A stretch of 64,000 nucleotides of DNA from NCBI RefSeq assembly GCF_040436345.1, contig NC_133220.1, positions 2,584,556 through 2,648,555 of the forward strand. Reading direction: 5' to 3'. The translations under genes and the position numbers were made by a program. The notes beneath the pieces are model-generated. The model worked only from the letters and a program-made list of their open reading frames with translations. It ran no database searches and was not told where the DNA came from. Within the stretch, counting starts at the first letter, position 1; the number at the start of each line of letters is the position of its first letter. This DNA comes from Pagrus major (Eukaryota; Chordata; Actinopteri; Spariformes; Sparidae). This document shows positions 23,701 through 32,683 of this stretch, piece after piece.

Positions 23701-24285
23701 TCTATAGTTTATATGTAACTCATTAACGATCCAATAACTATCAAGTCCTTCCTGATGAAGATCTGCGCCACGTCTCTGTTTTATTGAGGGAACTACTTTA
23801 GTTCAAAGTGAACTGAACTTTAAGAGTCAAAGTCCAACAATCACAACATCCTGAAGGTTTCATGTCTGCACGAGCGTTTCTGTGAAACCTGTGAGTGTCT
23901 GCAGCAGGATGGAGACGACGCACACGCACACGCACACACACAGCAGTGATGACGACATCATTACAGAGCATTTCGAGATTAAAACTCAGCATCATCCAGC
24001 TGTAATTCTCCTGTAATCGATCCGATCAATACTATCGATGTGTGCTGATGATCAGGGTGCGTGTGTGACGTCACAGCGCGCTGAGCAGGTGTCTTGTACG
24101 CACTAAAGCAGGAAGCAGCTGATGAACATCCCGCATGTTTCCGCATTGTTCCGCTGCTCAGATGAAACAAAGTGAGAATTAAAAACTGTCAGTGAGTGAT
24201 GATCAGTTTTCTTACCGTCTCCAGCAGCAGACGTTTCTCCAGAGCAGCTCAGCAGACAGAGACACACGAGAGGAAGAAGCTCCAT
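11681..24285 (-). CDS. Gene A: B7/butyrophilin-like V-C IgSF membrane protein, complete
   Basis: Five exons join into 280 codons plus stop: signal 24285-24216, V-set 21151-20837, C-set 18203-17928, transmembrane 12025-11909, tail 11745-11681. All borders are GT-AG and phase 1. The signal peptide starts [12 protein letters not shown] in a CACAACTATGG context. The V-set has Cys39, Trp54 and Cys111 with a DSGNYSC motif and two N-glycosylation sequons (NAS, NYS). The C-set has Cys149 and Cys200. The transmembrane segment is Gly/Val rich and is followed by a basic KGRIK stop-transfer and a Ser/Glu-rich tail without Tyr. The 5.9-kb gap before the transmembrane exon is filled by a LINE, a hAT element and a minisatellite. 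The domain order matches B7/butyrophilin-like proteins lacking B30.2. Linking the distant 3' exons is inference, though phase and family layout agree with gene B. Confidence 0.75.
11909..12025 (-). CDS. Gene A, transmembrane exon
   Basis: This 117-nt phase 1 exon follows CTGTTTCAG and is followed by GTAAGTTT. It starts GSSAGW, then about 24 hydrophobic residues with a Gly-Gly-Gly kink, then [10 protein letters not shown]. The homologous exons at 27396-27488 and 62053-62166 keep only the SAG start. Confidence 0.75.
12370..12490 (-). repeat. Fish interspersed repeat fragment
   Basis: Read on the minus strand it starts GTCAGTGGTGGAAGAAG and includes ACTTTACTGAAGTG, a sequence found widely in teleosts. 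Copies at 27833-27950 and 62515-62632 lie at the same relative place. Confidence 0.5.
13347..13387 (-). pseudogene. Relic of a C-set exon 3' end
   Basis: The minus strand reads [12 protein letters not shown] followed by GTGACATC. This matches the end of the C-set exons ([19 protein letters not shown]). The rest of the exon is replaced by an interspersed repeat at 13388-13660. It lies in the intron before the gene A transmembrane exon. Confidence 0.6.
13388..13660 (-). mobile_element. Interspersed repeat inserted in a C-set exon relic
   Basis: The stretch includes GTCGCCCCCTGCTGGTC and AGACTGCAGGTTTAAGGC, motifs I recognise as recurrent in teleost genomes. Its left edge abuts the exon relic at 13387. 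The second copy is at 63519-63790. Confidence 0.5.
13905..14080 (+). repeat. Fish interspersed repeat fragment (TACTCCACTACATT type)
   Basis: Contains TTCACTACATTTCAGAGG and TTTTTACTCCACTACATT, characteristic of a common hAT-related repeat. No coding capacity. Confidence 0.45.
14156..14282 (+). mobile_element. LINE 3' tail fragment
   Basis: The segment ends GGGATTAATAAAGTCTCTC and TCTAATC repeats, a typical fish LINE 3' end. The same fragment, with the same start, is at 28276-28405. Confidence 0.5.
14283..14927 (+). pseudogene. LINE reverse-transcriptase fragment
   Basis: It is split over several frames with an in-frame TGA after TKDSYMS. Fingers and palm motifs ([31 protein letters not shown]) are recognisable. 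A deletion near 14540-14600 removes part of the palm between the two main blocks. It is not functional. Confidence 0.8.
14928..16306. mobile_element. Non-autonomous hAT-type transposon inside the LINE
   Basis: An 8-bp direct repeat CAGTGAGG flanks it (14920-14927 and 16307-16314). The ends are inverted repeats: CGGGCCCGGTTCTAG on the left and the inverse of CAGGCCCGGTTCTAG on the right. Removing it joins LINE sequence HISE to DLSW in the correct order. An 8-bp duplication with a CAGG-type tip is the hAT signature. The interior is 1.38 kb without a full transposase; a 36-residue open stretch starting [16 protein letters not shown] at 15566 may be a leftover N-terminus. Confidence 0.85.
16687..17279 (+). 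repeat. 25-bp minisatellite grown from LINE coding sequence
   Basis: About 23-24 copies of a 25-bp unit (CAGCTTCATCCACCAGACTC plus 5 bases) with scattered C/T and C/A variants and one extra A at about 16750. The last unit runs into LINE sequence TTCATCCACCAGGCTGTCAG, showing its source. No unit has a stop in any forward frame, so long artificial reading frames cross it. Confidence 0.95.
17928..18203 (-). CDS. Gene A, C-set Ig domain exon
   Basis: This 276-nt phase 1 exon lies between a TTCACAG acceptor and a GTGAGATC donor. It has LQCEV, KVEWQD and FRCVV as the Cys/Trp/Cys core. It ends YVPLDG, equivalent to YVPFRG in gene 1. Confidence 0.9.
19137..20100 (-). promoter_or_regulatory. Candidate internal promoter and non-coding exon in gene A
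   Basis: A CpG-containing block with four CCAAT motifs (near 19694, 19752, 19815 and 19857) is followed on the minus strand by a segment ending at a GTGAGTCC donor (19136). TGACGTCA (19112-19119) is just after the donor. The block is kept nearly unchanged at 33408-34380 in gene B. It could be an alternative first exon upstream of the C-set exon; no ATG lies in the short exon. Confidence 0.35.
20837..21151 (-). CDS. Gene A, V-set Ig domain exon
   Basis: This 315-nt phase 1 exon runs from TTATCTTCCAG to GTGAGTGC. It encodes 105 residues with VLPCSL, FDWRKD, a FQDQLKNG loop, and ADSGNYSC. This is the standard V-set pattern (Cys, Trp, DxGxYxC) and is close to gene B and gene D. Confidence 0.9.
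21203..22822 (+). mobile_element. PIF/Harbinger-like element with decayed MYB-like gene
   Basis: The ends are imperfect inverted repeats (GGGGCCTGTTTCAGGAAGCA and the inverse of GGGGCCGTTTCAGAAGCA). The interior encodes a MYB/SANT-type DNA-binding accessory protein of the kind that accompanies PIF/Harbinger transposases. No transposase is present. It sits in the gene A intron between the signal and V exons and is absent from the gene B intron. A clear target duplication was not found. Confidence 0.65.
21446..22180 (+). pseudogene. MYB/SANT-like transposon protein, decayed
   Basis: The frame from about 21450 reads [20 protein letters not shown], then [28 protein letters not shown] donor at 21589 and a GCGCACAG acceptor near 21681 continue it with [20 protein letters not shown]. 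Further on, NRKKAEA and a proline-rich linker are frame-disrupted. The [13 protein letters not shown] helix is the diagnostic part. The gene was spliced, and the present copy is broken. Confidence 0.65.
23390..23436. repeat. 11-bp tandem repeat
   Basis: Four units of ACTAATGATTA in the gene A intron 1; also at 36106-36150 in gene B. Confidence 0.85.
24066..24073. promoter_or_regulatory. CRE-like palindrome in gene A intron 1
   Basis: Perfect TGACGTCA about 145 bases after exon 1; conserved at 36802-36809 in gene B. Confidence 0.4.
24216..24285 (-). CDS. Gene A, exon 1, signal peptide
   Basis: This 70-nt exon starts at the ATG (24285-24283) and ends at a GTAAGAAAA donor. It encodes a 23-residue leader with a Leu/Cys hydrophobic core, then SGETSAAGD. 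An upstream in-frame ATG exists, but MELL has the better context and leader shape. The same exon is at 36950-37019. Confidence 0.85.
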
Positions 24286-24412
24286 AGTTGTGATGTCCTC
24301 TGAGGACTTCACCACACTGATGGTGTCTCTATGTGACGGAGCTTCACACACTCCTCAACACCCTGACTGGTTCATCACAACCTGTTTCTGCTCCTCAGCC
24401 TGAAGCTGCGGC

Positions 24413-24420
24413 ACTTCCGG
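24413..24420 (-). promoter_or_regulatory. ETS-type site upstream of gene A
   Basis: CCGGAAGT on the minus strand, 128 bases upstream of the start ATG. The same site at the same distance is upstream of gene B (37147-37154). ETS sites are common in leukocyte promoters. Confidence 0.45.
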
Positions 24421-24499
24421 TACTAATATTTCAGAATAAAAGCGCCATCACCAGGCCTGCAGCTGCCATCGCATTTTGTCTGGGTGTTGGCCACTGAGA

Positions 24500-24600
24500 G
24501 GAGGGAAGTAACGAAGTACAAATACTTTGTTACTGTGCTTGAGTAGATTTTTCAGGTATCTGTACTTCGCTAGAGTTTTTATTTTTCTGACAACTTTTGA
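24500..24600 (+). repeat. Fish interspersed repeat fragment upstream of gene A
   Basis: Contains AGTAACGAAGTACAAATAC and TGTACTTCGCTAGAG. The same fragment lies upstream of gene B at 37238-37330, so it was duplicated with the genes. Confidence 0.5.
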
Positions 24601-25304
24601 CTTTGACTCCATTAATAACAAATATCTGCAGGTGAATGTTGGTAATCTGGGACATTATTTGAGCTTCAGCCGTCAGCAGGTCTGGATCATGTTGTCTCCT
24701 CACAGACTCAGGCCTCGTTACACAGACATGAGGATTTCTTTACATTCAGCTGTAATCTCCATTCATGAAGCTGTCAGTGAGGTAAACTGTCTCTAGAAAC
24801 CTTGTTTTAAAGAGGATTTATCTGCTCTGTTGTCTCTTTGGTATCCTGGCAGCTGCTGTAAAATACAGATCATCTCAGAATCACACCCATAAATTAAAAT
24901 CACTTTTATTTCTTTGATCACAGTTTGAACACAGAAACATCAGAAACAGTCACAACACACAGTTTTGACATTTTTCATGTTTTATTCAAACGTTTGTATA
25001 GAAATGATGAAGCGCTGCCTGAAGTGACATGAAACACTACAAGTGCATCATCAGTGAACAACAGAAACATACATGAACTCTGATAAATAATAAAAACAGC
25101 TGCCAGAATAAGACACAACAGTTCAACAGCTGCACAAACTGAACATTAAACCTTCATGAAGGAGGATTTACTGCACGACTGTTGTATCAGACTGCATCAG
25201 CTTCAGCTCGCTGTACCTAATAAACTGGACACTGAGTGTAGAGTTCAGTGTGTAACTGGACCTGACAGACTCTGGATCAGCACCTTAACAAATACAAAGA
25301 TATA

Positions 25305-25512
25305 AATATTCCCATGGTAAATCATAATTATGAGATTAAAATTTTAGAGGTTTATCTCATAATTATGATGTTTCCTCATAATTTAGACTTTAATTGCGCA
25401 ATTACCACAATAATATATGATCTCATAATTTCAAATTTTCTCTCATATTTTAATTATTTTTTCATAATTTTGATGTTTTTATCTCATAATTATGATTTAA
25501 CATGGGAATATT
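25305..25512. mobile_element. MITE with ~30-bp inverted repeats
   Basis: The left end reads ATATTCCCATGG and ATCATAATTATGAGAT; the right end is the inverse (ATCTCATAATTATGAT, CATGGGAATAT). The AT-rich interior has no coding capacity. It is present only in this copy of the four-fold repeated 3' segment. Confidence 0.65.
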
Positions 25513-25628
25513 TTTTCTGGCCTTCCATAAGTCCCAAGTAATGACAATAACACCAATATAAAATATAAAAGTCACATTATATTTACTTGTAGCTACAAAG
25601 TGTTCACACTGACTGCTGCCCTCATTCA

Positions 25629-25790
25629 TCCATTCACTCACTCACTCACTCACTCACTCACGCACTCACTCACTCACTCACTCATTCACTCATTCACTCA
25701 TTCACTCACTCACTCACTCACTCACTCACTCACTCACTCACTCACTCGCTCACTCACTCACTCACTCACTCACTCACTCACTCACTCACC
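25629..25790. repeat. (CTCA)n microsatellite, expanded
   Basis: About 40 units with ATTC, CGCA and CGCT variants. It is over three times longer than the tract in copy 1. Confidence 0.95.
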
Positions 25791-25912
25791 GATGGCAGTG
25801 AGCTACCATGCAAGGTGCTGGTCTGACCATCGGGAGCAGTTTGGGCTTCAGCCTGTTGCTCAAGGACACTTGGACATGTGGACGGGAGGAGCCGGGGATC
25901 GAACCACCGACG
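25791..25912 (-). mobile_element. SINE-type tRNA-like repeat, copy 2
   Basis: Same element next to the longest (CTCA)n tract; downstream sequence differs (GACGTGTGACGGC) from copies 1 and 4 and matches copy 3. Confidence 0.5.
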
Positions 25913-27175
25913 TGTGACGGCACTTTTTTGGTCCGAGCCCCTCGGCTCTGAACACGTATATAAAACTTGGACGGCCTTGTTCTGGTTTCATTAGGTCCCT
26001 TTTTTACTTGGTCCATCTGAATTCTGCTGTGTGTCACTTTGATTATATTATTTCCATCACTTGTTCTATGATCCTGTGTTGATGTCTCATTATTTATCTG
26101 TTTCTATGTGGCTCCATCTTATTCATCAGCTGCTACAGTATCAGGTCCTCAACAACAGTCCAGTGGGCAGTTTGATTATGACTCCACATGATGCTACCTG
26201 GAATTAAATGAATCTACGCTGATGACAGAGTAAAAATGAGACGCATCAGATAATCAGAGTATAAAAATAAAAGAATAAAGCAACATAGAACAGAGTGAAA
26301 GAGCTCGTCTTTGTCCTCAACAACATTAATAACAGAGTCAAAGTTTGTTTGGTCATTTTTTCTCTTAAAGCTTCACAAGAGTGGAACTGAATCTCACCAA
26401 ATATCAGAATTCAACACAAACTTTTCATTTAATTCTCACTGAACAGAATGATTCATTAATAATCAGCTCTGTCAGCATTAAAGGCCACCTGCTCTCTCCT
26501 GTTGTCACCTCGTTAACTCCAATCTGTCTGATAACATTAAACTACTTTAACAACTCCTGACACACAACGACCTCGTCACCACACTGAATATTTATATTCA
26601 TATTAGATCAGTGAAACTGCAGCATGGTTAACATCTAGATGAGGTCAGATTTGCGGGAAATAAATAAATTAACGGTTAATTTACTGTTCGGATGCATTTC
26701 TTTACGGCAGAGTACGCTCCACACAAGTACATGCGATGAGTCCTCTGCCCACATCTGAAGGCAAAAGTGTAGCTTTGTGGTTCAGAGCAGACTGACTTGC
26801 ACATGAAGTAAAAAAAAAAAATTGTAAAGAAAATGTGAAGTAATCTGCATTTCCATCTATGACTGTGATCTTGATATGGAGAACTCTTCACGAGGACAGT
26901 GGTCGTGGAAACGGGACACAAATCTTTGTCTTTTGCATTTAAAAAAAAGGAATGAGTTACTTAAACTTGGCACTTAAACTGCCTTAAATAAGAAGAGGAG
27001 CAGTAAAAATGTCCCCACTGTGATCCAGCATCATCTGCAACTCAAATTGGTTTCTTTAAATGTTTAACTGTTACAACTCACACATACAGCAGCAGCAAAC
27101 TCCACAGCACATGCAAAGAGAGTTACATTTCTGGATCAGGTGGATTCTTTCAACGAGGTCGATGAGTTGGGTTCT

Positions 27176-27201
27176 TTAGGTGATGTCTCTGTTGTTCATC
27201 A
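27176..27201 (-). CDS. Gene B, terminal exon
   Basis: The acceptor is TTCCTTCCTACAG. The exon encodes VMNNRDIT and TAA (27178-27176). It aligns with the gene A tail exon around it, but substitutions give an earlier stop and a different sequence. Confidence 0.6.
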
Positions 27202-30200
27202 CTGTAGGAAGGAAAATGAAGTTATATTGAAGAAAATCCAAATGTCTTGGTGTTGCCCAGAGTGTAAATACCAACAGAATAATTAATGTCTGAGAAGATA
27301 AAACAACTGTCAAGACTCTGAACATGAGATACATAAAGAATGCGTTGTGTTGTCTGTTCATGATTAATATGTTGATACAAAACATTTAAACTTACCTTTC
27401 CTAATTCTTTTCACAATCAGTGCAATAACAACAACACCTAGAACAGCGCTGACAACTACAAGAGCAGTAACCAGTCCAGCAGACGACCCTGAAACAGATA
27501 CAAAGTGAGTGCATCAGTCAGAACGTCAGTGCAGATGATAAACAGCAGACTGGACCTCACAGCTCACACAGAACAACTAAAGGTGAGTCTGCTCCTGAAA
27601 TCTGAACTTGTTTCACATGAAAACTCCACTGGGATGAATGTGAGCAGGAACAGTGATGTGAGCTCTGATCTCAGGTCCAGTTTCCTCCTGCTGGGCTCCA
27701 CAGCTCAGAGGCTGCTTCTGGTTCTGGTCCCAGCAGTGAAGAAATAAATGGACTTAGTTACAGTCCATCACTTTGATCTGACAGTAAAAACACAGGATCA
27801 TCTGATAAAATATAAAACTTCTTCACAATACTTTTACTGATACTTTTACACTTTTACTCAAGTGGACTTTTACTTGTAACAGAGTATTTTTACTTTGTGT
27901 TTCTGCTACTTTCACTGCAGTAAAGTATCCGAGTACTTCTTCCACCACTGACTACTGTCCAGAAACATGAAGGTTAAAATCACTGTGAGCTTCTTGGTGC
28001 TGGTCGGCTCCACAGTTATTGGGCCTGATGGGAGCAGATCAACACACAGTCTGTAGATTATTGAAGTTGAGTCTCGATCTGAACAAACATTATATCTTTT
28101 ATAAACAAACAAAACATGATGTGATTAAAAGAATAAGAGGAAGAATCTCACCTGACTCTTGAGGTGGAACTGTGAAGATAAAGAAGATAAAGGACACATC
28201 AGTTATAAAGAACAATCACAGGATTATAAATGAAACATTGTGTTGTTTGTTCTTCTTTGCTTTACATGAGGACTAAACTCTTCTCTTCCTGTCTGAGTGT
28301 CTTCATGGTGTTTGTTGTGTGATTCATGTGTAACTCGGCTGCTGTAACGCTGCAGTTTGTCATTGGGATTAATAAAGTCTCTCTCTAATCTCTCTAATCT
28401 GAACAGAGCTCACAGTGACGGCCTCTCTGATGGCTTCACTCTGCTGTTGCTGTGCTTTCTGTCTCCAGGGCTGCAGACCTGTTGGGAGCTTCATCAGCAG
28501 CAGGGGACACACCTGGGCCTGATGTGCTCCATGTATAGAAATCCTTCAGAACATCTGCTCACACATCTTTGTGTCGGGGCTTTTGGTTTCCTTTGGTTTG
28601 TTTTTACAGCTCAACATCCACACAGCACATCTTCACTCATCCACTGCTACACTACTGACTGCACTCACTCCTCCAGCTGTTTGTGAAACAACACGACTAG
28701 AACAGAATCTCACCTGGTTCTGGAGCTGCACCTGTGAAGATAACAAGACATGTAGTGAGACACCAGTTATAAAGAACAATTACAGGATTATAAATGAAAC
28801 GTGATGTTTCCTGTTCATCACTTCTCTGCTTGTACATGAGGATTACAGTGTGTTTAAGAAGGAGAGAAACATGAAGAACAGAGAAACAGAAACCTTAATT
28901 ACACCTCGTTACATTGTTAGATAGAACAAGACGAGTAAAACTTCTCTAACTTCTCTTTAAAAATCAACTATTTACAACTAAAACACTTTTTCTGACTCAC
29001 ATCATGACAGAAACACATCAACAGTGAAGACTTTACAGCAGCTCCTGAACTTTTACACATTTGTTGTGCTTAAAAAAACATTAAAGGACGTCATGTGAAC
29101 TTTGTTGTCTATTTACATTAAAGTAATAAAGAAAATGTGTTATGAAATGTGAAACACAGGGTCATTAAAAGCTCGTCCCCTTCTGTTAACAGGGCACGGG
29201 TGTGGCCACTTTAATAGGAACACCTGTACAATCTAAAGCAGGGCTGAGCAACATATACAATATATACTGTTGTCATGATGTGAGACTATATATTGTCTTA
29301 GATATTTGATATTCTCACATGGTGATATATCATAACTGTTGTCTGTTCCTGGTTTTAAAGGCTCATTACAGTAAAGTGACGTCATGTTCTGAACTCACCA
29401 GACTGTTCGACTTGTTCTGATACTTTCTTTACCCACTGAGTCATTATATCCACATTAATGATGATTATTGATCAGAAATCTCATCGTGTTAATGTTTTGT
29501 GAAAGTAACAATCGTCATCCCTACAATATTATCACTGTAGGGCCTGTTTGGTCAAACATATTGAGATATTTGATTTTGTGGCCCCGTCCTAACATTTATG
29601 AAGCGCTTTTGAGAAAATTTCAATATATTGAGTTACATATCGTATATCAGGATGTGGCATAAAAATATTGTGATATAATTTTAAGGCCGTACCTCGCAGC
29701 TCTAATCTAAAGTAATCTAACACAACTGTTCTGTAACTTCAATAATCTTTAATTCTAGCAATATTATATAATCATAATGTTTAATGAATATTTAGTCAGA
29801 GTGAGTTAAAATGTGTGATGATGTTTAATGACTCATGTTGTTATCATCACTCATCATAACTCATCATTTCAGATCGGTGTCATCATGTGTGAGACTCAGT
29901 TTGTGTGCTGTGATTCATTTTAGTCTGGCGATGCAGAAATCTTTGCTCAATAACCACCTGTATGCACATTTAACTTGTCCAGGTGTGAACTCACAAACAG
30001 TCGGTGTAAAGGATTGAAACAGTCAGCAGGCAGAAGAGGCAGCCTGTGCAGCTTCACTACAGGCCTGTGTGGCTCCCTGGTCATTTTAGTGAGATATTGT
30101 TTGCATTGTTAACTGGTCAGCCCCTTCATTTTCTGATTAAATTTACCTGTGTAGACACACCTGGTCCCGGCCGGGCTGAAACAGTTACTACCTTACGCCA

Positions 30201-32639
30201 GTAGATGGCGGTAGCAACTGAAAGCGTGGTGGTTGCTGCGGGCAACCGTTGTCGTGGTAACCGTTGTATCAACTGCAGAGGAAGTCCAGCCGCAGCAGAT
30301 ACAGTGCAGCTGGTTTACATCCGATTCTGGACACTAATAAGTGTGTGTTTATCTGTTTATGTCTTTTCAGACATCTGTTGTACATAATAAATTCCCCTTA
30401 ACACCTGAAGTGGACGTCTAAAATTCAGTGTGTTACACCTGGTTTGTGGAAACTGTCTCTCAACTGGAAAAGAGCCACAAACTTCACAGAAAAGGAGGCT
30501 CAGAGTTCAGGACCACTTTCAGTCTGAGCTCCTCAGTGGACCTGAGCTGGTACCAACATCATTCTTTCATGTCACTGAGACAAAGATTTAGTGATGAAGA
30601 TCCTGTGGCATCAGAACCAGAAGCAGCACCAGTGTGACTTGAGGAGACAGAGCTCAGATGTGTTTCAGGACTAAGAGTTTCTCTCTCAGTGAACACAGTT
30701 TCTCTGATTAATGAACTAAATGAACACATGAATCAAGTGTATGTGCTCATATTGTTGTCATGTATCATCACACACAGACTAACAAACACACTGTGGCCAC
30801 TTTATTAGGCCCACATTAATGATCTGATGCAATCCAACACAACTGTTCTGACTCAAACTTCACTTTTATGATGAAATATGAAGTAAAATAAAGATTTGTG
30901 TATGTTGCAGTTTGATACTATGAGATTCATGATGCACAAAACTTCTCAATGAGCTTCATAACTGTCCTCAGATGTTTCCTCTGAAACATATTTACTGTAA
31001 AGAGAGTGAGTGTAACACTGGGAATCTAACTGCATCACATACAGCACATATAGTGTTAATAATTAATAAACGTTCATTCTCTCACTAATCTCTGGTGACT
31101 GATGAACCAACGTCATCATCAAGGAATTTTTCACTCAGTTCAAAAGGAAGAAGGAAGAATCTCACCTTGGATATGCACAGGGATCACAGCAGCAATCTGA
31201 TGGCTGATGTCCTTCTGCGTAGCTACACAGCTGTAGTTGTCGGTCTTGGTCACAGTAATCTTGACAGTGATGTATGAACGACCTCCTCTTTCTGAGATCT
31301 GTGGCTTCTCAGCATGAAGAGTGTTACCAGCACTGTCCTTCCACTCTACTGTAAGAGGTGGAGAGCCATGAGCTTCACACTGCAGCAGGATCCAGTCCTT
31401 TGTCATTTTAAGTATCTTGATATTTGGCTCTGGAGCTGCACCTGTGAACACATTATGAACAATAGATTATAAAGAGACAGTTTCAGCATTATTAATGTAA
31501 TATTGGGATTTTGTTCATCCACACTCTGCTTGTATCCAGTTTACAGTGTGAAGAGAAAAACACAATAAAAGCCTCCAGCATCATTTTATGGGACGATATT
31601 TCAAACATTTTAAACTGTTTCCAGTTTGAGGCAGAAGCACAAATACAGTGAACTTGTTAAACTGAACTATAAAGATTGTAATAAAATATAAAACATAGTG
31701 TTCAAAGGTAAACACACCTGATGTGTCACATGTTAGTGAGAACTACTTTAATTATGCTGCCTGAAAGAAAAAATAACCATAATTAACCATGCCAAGAGAA
31801 GGTTGTGAAAGATTTAACTGGGTTGTTTTATTTATTTGTACAATTATATATCTTTCCTTTGACACTTAAATATCTGTGATGCAATAAAAATATTTTTTTC
31901 TGAAAAAAATAAAATAAAAAGTTATTCCAGTCTGTTTTAGAGACATTTTAAGAGTTTTAAACATATTTTCATGATTATAAAAAATAATCAGTGTTGGGGA
32001 GACTTAAACTACATGTAGTTGAACTAGTTTAACTACAATTTGCTGTAACTTGCTGGTAGTTAAACTACATTCATATTTTGTGCTGCGTCAAGTATTTCAA
32101 TTACTTTTTGGGTCATTTTTGTAGTTTAACTACTCAATTTACAAATTACAATTTTGGCCAATAACATGAAATATTTTTTATTTCATAAAAAATATACATT
32201 TTATTTTATTTTTCTTTGAAAAAAGGCATGAAACATGTCATGACATGCTAAGCCAACGCTGCCTCTGATTGGCCCTGGCAGCACTCACGTGCTTCACAGA
32301 GTGGGCGGGTCTTTGTGCCAAGGAAGGCGGCGCTCATATGGCACAAGCTCGTCATGGACAATTTTTGTGGGCTATTATATTTTGTTTCATATACACCATA
32401 TGTTGATTTATTTAACGCTGAGTTAAATGAGTATAATGAGTATAAGTAGTTGCTGAAGCTACTTTTTTTTAGCAACAGTTTTACAAACTACATTTCTCCA
32501 GGAGTAGAAATGTAGTTTGTTAAACTACTGCCAGGCTGAACTACAAGTAGTTTTACAAGCTACACTTGCAAAGTAGCTGCTTCACACAGACTCAGGGTCT
32601 TTGCATGCAACTAACCATCTTCTATAACCTGGCATCACG

Positions 32640-32683
<44 letters not shown>

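Noticed and set aside
25600..25917. HSLT-rich repeat protein frame
   Set aside because: It is the translation of a (CTCA)n microsatellite.
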